A DNA stretch of 64,000 nt from Hippopus hippopus (Eukaryota; Mollusca; Bivalvia; Cardiida; Cardiidae), in NCBI GenBank assembly GCA_946811185.2, contig OX328111.1, positions 39,668,388 through 39,732,387 on the forward strand. Reading direction: 5' to 3'. The position numbers and the translations under genes are program-made. Position 1 is the stretch's first letter, and each line of letters starts with the position of its first letter. The notes beneath the pieces are model-generated. The model worked only from the letters and a program-made list of their open reading frames with translations. It had not been told where the DNA came from and made no database searches. Of this stretch, positions 55,621-63,988 are shown one piece after another.

Positions 55621-56450
55621 CAAGCTCTTCTATGACGTCACAAATCAAGGGACGCAACAATAAGTAAGGGAGATAAGTGATGCAATAAAAATTAATAAGC
55701 AGAAATATGAATTGAAAAAAAGTACTTTTACTAATTTTTTTTTCTAATTACAACATTACCAGGTTACCATTTGATAAGTGTAGATTTGAAAATTAACCAT
55801 ATCTGAAACTTGTTGATTTGCCCTTTAATGTGGCCTGTTTGTATAATTATGAAGTTTGAAGTTACTAGCTTTTTTACTTTGGAAGTTTTCGCTGGACAAA
55901 AATTTCAAGTTAAAATTTAAAAAGGGTAATAACCCCAAAAATAAATGACAAAGAGTTATGGTTCTTGTACATTGCACACTTCTCCTTTATGTGATCTATC
56001 TGTGTGTGAAGTTTGAAGTTACTACCTTCTATACTTTCTAAGTTATGCCCTGGACAAAAAAAACCAAAGTTAAAATTTACGGAGGGCAATAACTTATAAG
56101 ACATTAAGCACCCTTTTCTTATAACATGGTTTTGCATAGATAATAAAAATAAGGGCACATGCTGAAACTTTTAACAAACAATATAGATGTGAAGTTTCAT
56201 GAAATTTTGACGAAAACTGAAGGAGATGTTAGTAAGAATTGGAATTTTACAAAAAAAATTTTTCCATGACACAGTGTCAAATTGGAAAACCGATAAAAAG
56301 TCATTGGCGCAATATCCTAAAGAGTTCATATATGAAGTTTCATCCAATTTGGTCCAGGGGGAGAAATGGCTTCGGACGGACAGACAGAAGACGGAAGGAA
56401 GGAAGGACGGACGGACGAAGCTTCGACTCCCCCTTCGGGGAGCATAAAAA

Positions 56451-56727
56451 TGTCTCAAAGTTTTCTGGATGAGTGAGACATTTGTCTCCACTTTTTGAAA
56501 TCCTTGACAGAACACTGTTGGCTAACGTAAATCTGGGTTGCATATCATTAAAATTGGGTCCCTGCTAGGTATTTCATATGGTCATATTTTCGGTCCGGTA
56601 AAATTTGGTTTGGTCTGGTAAAGATTTGAAGTTAACCAGAACCACTGTTCTGTGAAAAATTTGAGTATTTCGTGAAGTCTGCTAGAGCATAGAATAAACC
56701 CAACAACCATTTTCAGTCTACAAAATT
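56451..56727. other. No feature recognised
   Basis: AT-rich filler between W and the first M2 of the right-hand cluster. Confidence 0.3.
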
Positions 56728-56945
56728 TTAACCCTTATTCTGCTAAATAACTGAAATGAAATTTTCAATTCGATGCTAAACACCCAATTAATACTATTTC
56801 AAAGCTATGTTTTGGAAAATAATATCTCTTTCTCAGACAGTGTAGATCTATCCAAGATCAGACTGCACATTCTGTGCAGTCTGATCTTGATCTACACTGT
56901 CCACAAAGGGTCAGCGTCAGTCACGCTTATCAGCCTAAGGGTTAA
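56728..56945. mobile_element. M2 palindromic MITE, best-preserved copy
   Basis: TTAACCCTTATTCTGCTAAA at the left and CAGCCTAAGGGTTAA at the right. The central palindrome runs from GACAGTGTAGATC..AAGATCAGACTGCACA to TGTGCAGTCTGATCTTGATC and TACACTGTC (56835-56902). Confidence 0.85.
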
Positions 56946-57073
56946 TAAGACTCAAATAATTGCAATTTCTGGGTTTATATTGTTCAGAATGTTTGTGCAG
57001 TCTGATCTTGATCTACATTGGCGGCAAAGCCAACTATTGTCGTGAAAGCTATTATTTCCATACTAAAGAAGAA
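56946..57073. mobile_element. M2 half element
   Basis: GTGCAGTCTGATCTTGATCT and TGGCGGCAAAGCC give only the right half of the palindrome. Confidence 0.55.
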
Positions 57074-57558
57074 TAAACCCTTTACTAAACACTTTCAAGA
57101 AGAAGGAAGACAGCTTTTGAAATCATTGTGGGAAAAAGAGAAATGCTAATCAGCAATTACTCCTTTTCCAATAATGTTTTCTAGCCTTTCTATGACAAAT
57201 CCTTCCATTTCAGCAATGCCAGCTCAGGCAGCTGAGTGGTTATCATATTTGACTCATGACCTGTGGTCACCAGTTCAATACCAGGTTGAGGCAAAATTTC
57301 TTTACAGCAAAGTTTCCCATCTCACCTCTGATGCATGTGAGAAAAGTAGTCAGTGACTTGGAAAGAAAGTTGTATCAGTACTGGAGTGAGAAAGCAAGGA
57401 AACACATGCATAGGTGCACTGACCACCAGGATATGACCAAAGCTATTGAAACAGCGTTAAACTCCAATACAATCAATTTTAGCAACACTTAATATGTTGT
57501 CTGCACATGCTAAATGTATTTAGACATTCAAAAATTTTGTTATTTGGTAAAGAAGTAA
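57074..57558 (+). mobile_element. M1 MITE interrupted by a SINE
   Basis: TAAACCCTTTACTAAACAC at the left and TTTGGTAAAGAAGTAA at the right, with the palindrome GAAATGCTAATCAGCAATT. Removing 57217-57485 restores the order seen in the M1 at 58136 (ATTCAGCAACATT..GTTGTCTGCACATGC). Confidence 0.75.
57217..57480 (+). mobile_element. tRNA-derived SINE, second family, inside M1
   Basis: The A box region is GCTGAGTGGTTA, the B box AGTTCAATACC (57272-57282), and the anticodon-like loop CTCATGA (CAT). The 3' end GCGTTAAACTCCAATACAAT resembles tails I know from mollusc SINEs. It is flanked by AGCAA on both sides (57212-57216 and 57481-57485). It is unrelated to the Lys-type SINE at 42609 and 51258. Confidence 0.7.
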
Positions 57559-57582
57559 CCTTTTACCAGACAATCCCAAGTT

Positions 57583-57810
57583 TTAACCCTTTTCCACACA
57601 ACAAATTTTAGACTCTCTGCAATTCAAAACATCTGCACGCCAAAAAATCAAAATTAGTACAAATGAGCCTGATTTCTCTGATAAGATAGAAAAAATTGTG
57701 GAAAAAGGAGAAAATGCTGGTTATCAGCATTTTCTCCTTTTTCTGCAATATTTTCAAATGACTTCTTCCTCAGGGTCATTAAAACAAGGGATTGTGTGGT
57801 AAAGGGTTAA
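57583..57810 (-). mobile_element. M1 palindromic MITE
   Basis: TTAACCCTTTTCCACACAAC at the left and TTGTGTGGTAAAGGGTTAA at the right. The palindrome is centred on CTGGTTATCAG. Confidence 0.85.
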
Positions 57811-57912
57811 CAAACTTGAAAGTAGAAGGCTTTTGACAGCATTTTGAAAAAGAAGAAAATGGTGATAATCAACAGTTTTTTTCTTTTCTAGCAATCCAGA
57901 CTTTGAACAACC
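57811..57912 (+). mobile_element. M1 fragment
   Basis: AGAAGGCTTTTGACAGCATTTTG, AAGAAGAAAATGGTGATAATC and a decayed right arm. Ends lost. Confidence 0.5.
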
Positions 57913-58139
57913 TTAACCCTTTACCACACAATCCCGACTTTTAACGACCCTGAGAAAAAAAGCCTTTTGAAAACATTGTGGGAAAAGGAGAAAATGCTAA
58001 CCAGCATTTTCTCCTTTTCCCACAATGTTTTCTACCCTTCCCAAACCAAATTTCAATTTTTCAGCCACATTTATTTTGTTGTCTGCAAATGCTTTCAATT
58101 TGGACTGGTCTAAAATTTTCTCGTTTGGTAAAGAGTTAA
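57913..58139 (+). mobile_element. M1 palindromic MITE, shortened hairpin tip
   Basis: TTAACCCTTTACCACACAATCC at the left and TTTGGTAAAGAGTTAA at the right. The palindrome tip reads AATGCTAACCAGCATT; three bases (GGT) are missing at the centre. Confidence 0.9.
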
Positions 58140-58324
58140 AGGAAGATGGTTTTTGAAATCATTTTGGGAAAAGGAAAAATGCTGGTAATCAACAATTTCT
58201 CCTTTTCCTATAATGATTTCTAGCTCCTTTCCGGAACAAATCCTACCAATTCAGCAACATTGAGTTTGTTGTCTGCACATGCTTTGACTTCAGACAAATC
58301 CTAAATTGTGACATTTGGTAAAGA
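58136..58324 (+). mobile_element. M1 MITE, left end lost
   Basis: It begins at the TTAA of the preceding copy, lacks the first ~45 bp, and has a decayed palindrome (GCTGGTAATCAACAATTTC). It ends TTTGGTAAAGAATA. Confidence 0.7.
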
Positions 58325-58524
58325 ATACCAAACAACATAAATTTAAAGCTTGTCCAAATTCACAACATTTTAAATTTGACTCAGAAACAGAAATTTGTTT
58401 CAGGAAGGGTAGAGACTATTGTGGGAAAAGGAGAAAATACTGGTTACCAGCATTTTCCATAATGTTATCAAAAGGTAGCTTTCTTGAGGTCATTAAAATG
58501 TGAAACTGTGTGGTTAAGAATTAA
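58325..58524 (-). mobile_element. M1 MITE, right arm deleted in part
   Basis: ACCAAACAACATAAATTTAAAG at the left and GTGTGGTTAAGAATTAA at the right. The right hairpin arm has lost about 14 bp (CAGCATTTTCCATAATG). Confidence 0.75.
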
Positions 58525-58726
58525 CTTTTAATGACCCTGAGAAAGAAAGATTTTCAAAACATTGTGGGAAAAGGAGAAAATGCTGGTGACCAGCATTTTC
58601 TCCTTTTCCCACGATGTTTTCTACTTTTCTCTAAATTAATTTCAGTTTTTGAGTCATTTATTTTGTCGTCTGTAAATGCTTTCAATTTGGAGAGGTCTAA
58701 AATTTTGTCGTTTGGTAAAGAGTTAA
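58521..58726 (+). mobile_element. M1 palindromic MITE, left end shortened
   Basis: It shares its left TTAA with the preceding copy. The palindrome reads ATGCTGGTGACCAGCAT with intact long arms. Right end TTTGGTAAAGAGTTAA. Confidence 0.85.
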
Positions 58727-59009
58727 AGCAGAAATTACCTGTTGAACCTTCTTGATCTACAGTACCCATTTCTAGCACCAGCTGCTGTTAAAATCATCTA
58801 GATGTATCATAAAACAACTGATCATTCAAACTATATATATGTCTGTGTGTATGGATAGTGGCCACAAGTCAAATCATATTGCATAACAAGAGGGCCTAAT
58901 CCAGATCCAAAACCTGGAGAAATTCACACCCAATACTTCTACTGAAAACACTCACTCATACATGTGTAACCCTTTATTCAAACTAAACATGTTTAGACTG
59001 TTATCAATT
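58727..59009. other. Little recognised; short head-like motif
   Basis: AACAAGAGGGCC at about 58888 resembles the start of an X/Y-type head, but the palindrome does not follow. Nothing else is supported. Confidence 0.3.
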
Positions 59010-59233
59010 ATTAGCTCATTACCACACAATAAAAATGTAGACCTGTCACAATTGCAAGCATTTGCAGACGACAATTTGAAATGTATCTCAAATGATGGAA
59101 TTTGTAATAGGGGTAAAAAACATTGTTGGAAAGAAGAAAAGGCTGGTTACCAACATTTTCTTCTCTTTCCACAATGTTTCCAAAAGGCTTTTTTCTCATG
59201 GTTGCTAACACCTGGGATTGTGTGGTAAAGGGT
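59010..59233 (-). mobile_element. M1 MITE, degraded palindrome
   Basis: CTCATTACCACACAATAAAA at the left and TTGTGTGGTAAAGGGTAT at the right. Arms differ at several positions (GAAGAAAAGGCTGGTTACC, AACATTTTCTTC). Confidence 0.75.
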
Positions 59234-59399
59234 ATAGATCAAGAACAGACTGCACAGAATGTGCGATCTGATCTTGGATCTACTCTGTCTGATCAGGAGA
59301 TTATTTTTACCCAAAAGAATATCTTTGGAAAAGCACTATTTGAGTTTTTACTATTGACTTGAAAGTTTCACGTTAATTATTTAGCAGGAAAAGGGTTAA
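59234..59399. mobile_element. M2 MITE
   Basis: AGATCAAGAACAGACTGCACA facing TGTGCGATCTGATCTTGGATC, then a right end AGCAGGAAAAGGGTTAA. The left end is fused to the preceding M1. Confidence 0.65.
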
Positions 59400-59421
59400 A
59401 GACTGTGTGGTAAAGGGTTAA
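59396..59421. mobile_element. M1 solo terminus
   Basis: TTAAAGACTGTGTGG then TAAAGGGTTAA: only the last ~20 bp of an M1, framed by TTAA on both sides. Confidence 0.6.
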
Positions 59422-59614
59422 CATTTAGGTGGCTAGTAATAGCTCAGTGACCTTTTGTGGATAGTGTAAATCAAGATCAGACTACATACTGTGCAGTCTG
59501 ATCTTGGATCACACTGTCAAATAAAGAGATTTCGCCCTCCCCCACAAGAAAACAGCTTTGAAAAAGCAATACATGTATTTGGGTTTTTAATGTCAGATTG
59601 AAAATTTCATTTAA
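59418..59614. mobile_element. M2 MITE
   Basis: The palindrome runs from AGTGTAAATCAAGATCAGAC to GTCTGATCTTGGATCACACT (59464-59516). TTAA at both ends, the right one shared with the next M1. Confidence 0.7.
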
Positions 59615-59833
59615 AACCTTTACCAAATAATCTCTGGTTTTAACAACCCTGAGATAGAAGCCTTTTAAAAATATTGTGGCAAAAGGAGAAAATGCTGGTA
59701 ACCAGCATTTTCTCCTTTTCCCACAATGTTTTCTACCATGCTGGAAACAAATTTCAAGTTACGTTTATTTTGATGTCTGCAAGTGCTTTCAATTTGGACC
59801 AGTCTAAAATTTTGCTGTTTGGCCAAGGGTTAA
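59611..59833 (+). mobile_element. M1 palindromic MITE
   Basis: TTAAAACCTTTACCAAATAATC at the left and TGTTTGGCCAAGGGTTAA at the right. The long palindrome is intact around CTGGTAACCAG. Confidence 0.85.
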
Positions 59834-59884
59834 CTTATACAGCAGAATAAGGGCTACCCAAGACACTTTCATATACCTCAAACT

Positions 59885-60088
59885 TTAACCCTTACAGAGG
59901 CTGTTACAAATGTAGTTGCCTTTGTGGCCTGTGTAGATCACAATCAGACAGCACAAAATAAGCAACCTGATCTCTGATCTACACTCTCTGCTTTGCTGAA
60001 TCACTTTAGACAGATGGCAACCATGGAATTGCATTTTGTGGGGTCATGAAAACATCTGATAGGATTTATTTAGTGCACTAAGGGTTAA
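59885..60088. mobile_element. M2 MITE
   Basis: TTAACCCTTACAGAGG at the left and CACTAAGGGTTAA at the right, with a decayed palindrome (GTGTAGATCACAATCAGACA, CTGATCTCTGATCTACAC). Its right TTAA is the left TTAA of the next M1. Confidence 0.75.
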
Positions 60089-60354
60089 CTCTGTACCACA
60101 TGCAACACTTAGACTTGTCCAAATTTTATAGTTAGACTTGTCCAAATTGAATACTTAGACTTGTCCAAGTTTGATAGTTAGACTTGTCCAAATTGAAAGC
60201 ATTTCCAGACGACAATTGGAATGTTGCTCAAATGATGCAATTTTTTTCCAATACAGTAGAAAACATTGTAAGAAAAGGAGAATTTTCTTCTTTTCCCACA
60301 ATATTTTCAAAATGCTTCTTGCCCAGGGTTGTTAAAAGTCGGCTTTTGCCTTAA
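60085..60354 (-). mobile_element. M1 MITE with internal 23-bp tandem repeat
   Basis: TTAACTCTGTACCACATGC at the left. TTAGACTTGTCCAAATT-type units repeat four times at about 60109, 60132, 60154 and 60178, where other M1 copies have one. The hairpin has collapsed (GGAGAATTTTCTTCTTTTCCC). Confidence 0.8.
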
Positions 60355-60580
60355 CTTTTTACCAAATCACAAATTTTAGATTTTTCTAAATTGAAAGCAT
60401 TTAGCAGACAACAGAATAAACATGACTCAAAAAATTAAAACTTGACTTCGGAAGAGTAGAAAACATTGCGGGAAAAGGAGAAAATGCTGGCTACCAGCAT
60501 TTTCTCCTTTTGCCACAATGTTTTCAGAAGGCTTCTTCTTCAGTGTCGTTAAAACCAGGGATTGTTTGGTAAAGGGTTAA
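60351..60580 (-). mobile_element. M1 palindromic MITE
   Basis: TTAACTTTTTACCAAATCAC at the left and TTGTTTGGTAAAGGGTTAA at the right. The palindrome is centred on CTGGCTACCAG. It shares a TTAA with both neighbours. Confidence 0.88.
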
Positions 60581-61016
60581 AGGGTGAACTCACTACTAAA
60601 CGACAAATACTTAGACCAGTCCGAATCTGAACCATAATGCAGAAGACTGATCAAATGTGGCTCAAATTTTTAAAATATCTTAGAAAGGGTTGGAAACATT
60701 GTGTGAAAAGGAGAAACTGCTGGTAACCATATTTTAAGCATTTGCAGATAACTAATTAAATGTGGCTTAAATGTTTGTTTATGTCTGAGAAAGGGTACGA
60801 AACATGGTAGGAAAAGGAGAAAATGCCGGTTAAAGTATTTGCTGAAGACTAATCAAATTGTGGTTCAAATGTTTAAATATGTCTAGGAAAGACTTGGAAA
60901 CATTGTGGGAAAAGGAGAAAATGCTGGTTACTAGCATGTTTTTCTTATCCCACAATGTTTTTGAAAGCCTATTTCCACAGGGTCATTAAACTTTGGATTG
61001 TGTGGTAAAGGGTTAA
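60577..61016 (-). mobile_element. M1 MITE with left half present three times
   Basis: Segments running from GCAGAYRACT..ATCAAATGTGG to AGGAGAAAATGC..GGTTA occur at about 60640-60727, 60738-60837 and 60838-60935, where a standard M1 has one. Only the third is followed by a right arm and the terminus TTGTGTGGTAAAGGGTTAA. Confidence 0.8.
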
Positions 61017-61726
61017 AATTTTGCAGCATTCCAGAGCTGAGGGAAGAAGGTGAAAATCTTTAAAGTAACAATAAAGGCCAAATGTAAACTAAGCAGGTGA
61101 TTAAATACATTTGAATTTATATCAAACCATTTAAAAGTATGGAAATTTTTGTGGAGATGACAATCTGTCATTGTTCAGTTGGTCCAAATGTTAGTCGTTG
61201 ACAGAGAAATACATGGATATGTGGAAATCGATATTTGACCAATCAGGTCATTGCATTTATTTTACCCAACATGCAGCTTTGTTGACTGCCATTTCGGCTC
61301 CCAAACAAACGACTGTTAACGTTTGAGGGATGCAATAGTATTTATTCATTTTGCGTTTTAACCGTTTGAATTTAAGAAAAAGTTTAAAATATGTGTTTTG
61401 CGAACGTGTACCGCTGACGTGAGATCACGCAGAGGCTGTAGACAAGTTTGAATTATGATAATGACTGAAAATGGGGCATATGTAAAGAGTTCTGATCAGT
61501 GCTACATTACACAATGGATTAAAAAATGGTATAGTTTTTTTTTTCCCCTCTGAAAGATTCTGAAAGAGACACAAATGTTTTAAAGTGGAAAACAAAGGTA
61601 AAAATAGATCTATATGAAATACTAATAAAAAGACAATATGTTTACTTGAATATCTAACCTTGTTTAATAACCAGTGCACATCCAAAATGTGGCACTTGTC
61701 ATCAATGTTTCAGTTTGTCGTTAATC
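61017..61726. other. No gene recognised
   Basis: A stretch of ordinary AT-rich sequence without a supported exon or repeat. Confidence 0.4.
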
Positions 61727-61966
61727 TTAACCCTTGCATGGAGAATATGCTGAATGTGTAGATATAGATCAGACTGCAAATTACATGCAGTAAAGTCTTG
61801 GGTTTAAACTATCTAGTATTTACAAAATGTACATTGATGTGTAGCTCTTACTGTCTTCCTCACTAACAGTAGATTTGAATTATAAAAAAAAGTCTAAATT
61901 CTGTACTGGTGAAAGTTCAGCTCAATAAGCAACTTGTAAATTTTTCTTTTAACTTAGCTGTTTTAA
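61727..61966. mobile_element. M2 MITE, degraded
   Basis: TTAACCCTTGCATGGAG at the left and GTAGATATAGATCAGACTGC with CATGCAGTAAAGTCTTGG in the middle. The right boundary is probably the TTAA at 61963 shared with the next M1. Confidence 0.5.
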
Positions 61967-62062
61967 CTATTTACCACAGAAGCCCGAGTTTTAACGACCC
62001 TGAGAAAGACAGCTTTTGAAAGCCTTGTGGAAAAGGGAGTAAATGCCGGTAACATTCATTTT
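61963..62062 (+). mobile_element. M1 MITE, cut by Y2
   Basis: TTAACTATTTACCACAGAAGCC then AACGACCCTGAGAAAGACAGC and GGAAAAGGGAGTAAATGCCGG. It stops where Y2 begins. Confidence 0.75.
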
Positions 62063-63006
62063 TAGCTCATCTGAGCACAAAGTGCTCAAGGTGAGCTTTT
62101 GTGATCGTGCTGTGTCCGTCGTGCGACGTGCGTCGTCAACTTTTACCTTGTGTACGCTCTACAGGCCACATTTTCAGTCCGATACTCCTGAAACTTGGTC
62201 AGAATGTTTGTCTTGATGATATCTCAGATGAGTTTGAAAATGGGTCATGTCGGGTCAAAAACTAGGTCACTAGGTCAAATCTTAGAAAAACCTTGTGTAC
62301 GCTCTAGAGGCCACATTTTCAGTCTGATACTCATGAAACTTTGTCAGAATGTTTGTCTTGATTATATCTCATATGAGTTCAAAAATGGGTCATGTGAGGT
62401 CAAAAACTAGGTCACTAGGTCAAATCTTTGAAAAACCTTGTGTACAATCTAGAGACTACATTTTCAGTCCAAAACTCTTGAAAGTTGGTCAGAATGTCTG
62501 TCTTGATGATATCTCGGACGAGTTTGAAATTGGGTCATGTCGGGTCAAAAACTAGGTCACTAGGTCAAATCTTAGAAAAACCTTGTGTACACTCTAGAGG
62601 CCACATTTTCAGTCCGATACTCATGAAACTTGATCAGAATATTTGTCTTGATGATATCTCGGACGAGTTTGAAAATGGGTCATGTCGAGTCAAAAACTAG
62701 GTCACTAGGTCAAATCTTAGAAAAACCTTGTGTACACTCTAGAGGCCACATTTTCAGTCCGATACTCATGAAAGTTGATCAGAATGTTTGTCTTGATGAC
62801 ATCTCAGACGAGTTTGAAAATGGGTCATGTCGGGTCAAAAACTAGGTAACTAGGTCAAATCTTAGAAAAACCTTGTGTACGCTCTAGAGGCCACATTTTC
62901 AGTCCAAAACTCTTGAAAGTTGGTCAGAATGTTTGTCTTGATGACATCATGGACGAGTTCCAAAATGGGTCATATCAGGTCAAAAACTAGGTCACTAGGT
63001 CAAATC
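62063..63006 (-). mobile_element. Helentron-like element Y2, truncated
   Basis: It begins AGCTCATCTGAGCACAAAGTG and continues CTCAAGGTGAGC, giving a hairpin (TGAGCACAAAGTGCTCA), then GTCCGTCGTGCGACG. About six ~145-bp repeats follow (CTAGGTCACTAGGTCAAATC at ~62263, 62408, 62553, 62698, 62843 and 62988). The other end, with the GGGCCATGATGGCCC palindrome, is missing. The unit is not a multiple of three, and open frames here alternate frame, so they are not genes. Confidence 0.85.
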
Positions 63007-63205
63007 TTACAACGACCCTTGTAAGTTTTGAAAACAAGTTGGAAAAAGAAGTACATGCTGGTTACAGCATTTTCTCTTCTTCCCAGAATTTTTTCTACCT
63101 TTTCAAAGCCAAATTTCACCACAGTTGATCCACAGTTATTTTGTTGTCTGCAAATGCTTTCAATATAGATTGGTCTAAAATGTTGTTGTTGTTTGGCAGA
63201 GTTAA
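63007..63205 (+). mobile_element. M1 MITE, left end missing
   Basis: AACGACCCTTGTAAG then a decayed palindrome (ACATGCTGGTTACAGCATTT), TTGTCTGCAAATGC and GTTTGGCAGAGTTAA. Part of its left half duplicates sequence also present before Y2, so it is a separate copy. Confidence 0.75.
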
Positions 63206-63394
63206 ACCCATCAGACATTCTCGTCTAAGAAATATGTCCCAAATAATTGCAGTTACATGGTTGCTTTCATCTATTACTTTCATCAAAGCCAACAGTGAAG
63301 ATCAGAGATCTGGCTGCACTTTTTGTGCACCCTGATCTTGATCTACACTAGCTCTAAGGGCAACTGTAGTTATGAAAGGCGCTTTAAGGGTTAA
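63202..63394. mobile_element. M2 MITE
   Basis: TTAAACCCATCAGAC at the left, GCTTTAAGGGTTAA at the right, and GAAGATCAGAGATCTGGCTG facing ACCCTGATCTTGATCTACAC in the middle. It shares its left TTAA with the preceding M1. Confidence 0.7.
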
Positions 63395-63404
63395 AACTTG
63401 TTAC

Positions 63405-63500
63405 AAAATGCCAGTATATAACTAGTATTTTCTCCATTTCCCACAATGTTTTCTATCCTTTTCAAGACAAATTTAGCCATGTTTCTCTGCCAGACCAATC
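63405..63500 (+). mobile_element. M1 fragment
   Basis: TAGTATTTTCTCCATTTCCC and ACAATGTTTTCTATCC match the right hairpin arm only. Confidence 0.6.
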
Positions 63501-63988
63501 CTACATACAAGCCCACTTTCTCTGAAAATCCCAGATTTTGGTGCAACAGTTACCTTGTCAAGCACCCTGATAGGACAGTATAATTTATTGCATGTAATTA
63601 GTTCCAACTAGTCTGACCAGAAACTCTGTTCTCTGGGTGATTGTGTGAAACTTGATAATAAAACTGATAAACCCTAGAGAATCTTGCATTTAGAGCACTG
63701 CAAATCTGTGTCCACTTCCAGGGAACAGTTTTGAATATGTTTCAACTTCCTTGGTTAGAGGGATGTGAGTTGGTGGATTGTATTAATCTATTTATCACAA
63801 ACTTTTGCAGCTTGCTTTTACTGAGTATTAAACTGATGTTTTTATTCAACAGAAGTTTTCAGGACCCCCAAAAAATGTGCAAAATGTGCATGTGCTTAAA
63901 ATGCATTTTGGTCATGTATTTTAATGTGTGATTGTCTATAAAACAAAGTAAATTTGGAAAAATTTAGATAAATTCAACATTTTCCGAG
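63501..63988. other. No feature recognised
   Basis: A possible acceptor (CCACTTCCAG near 63711-63720) precedes an open stretch, but nothing else supports an exon. Confidence 0.25.

Larger units (their letters stand above)
51497..55828. mobile_element. 4.3-kb TTAA-flanked transposon with THAP remnant
   Basis: Left end TTAA-AGGGCAAATCC; right end, inverted, TTAA-AGGGCAAATCA. Further inside, both ends share GCTTATCTCCC / ACTTATCTCCC and TGTGACGTCAT (51706-51717 on the left; 55633-55643 inverted on the right), so the inverted repeats are long and imperfect. The target TTAA is the one normally found in W core units (CTTCTCCTTAATGTGG). The interior holds a THAP exon, an acidic reading frame on the other strand and at least six smaller insertions. 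TTAA plus THAP is compatible with a Kolobok-type element as I recall that superfamily, but no catalytic core was found. Confidence 0.7.
49670..56450 (+). mobile_element. Helentron-like element W, split by two insertions
   Basis: Head (49670): AACAAGAGCTGTC then GATTATGCTTCTCGAAC. The core (about 50130-51257 and 55829-56090) consists of ~170-190-bp repeats with GGGCAATAACTCTAAAAATA, GAGTTATGGTTCTTGTACA, CACTTCTCCTTAATG and AAGTTATGCCC. The tail (to 56450) has GGACGGACAGACAGAAGACGG, ACGGACGGACG and the hairpin CTCCCCCTTCGGGGAG followed by CATAAAAA. TTATGCTTCTCG at the head matches TTATGCTCCCCG read inverted at the tail. A SINE (51258-51489) and a 4.3-kb transposon (51497-55828) divide it. Confidence 0.8.

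Noticed and set aside
56226..56543. Overlapping frames of 67-114 codons on both strands
   Set aside because: They lie in the tail of the W element with its GGAAGGACGG repeats; no protein features.
62195..62845. Four similar 68-71-codon frames
   Set aside because: They are phases of the ~145-bp Y2 core repeat, which is not a multiple of three; no initiation context or domain.
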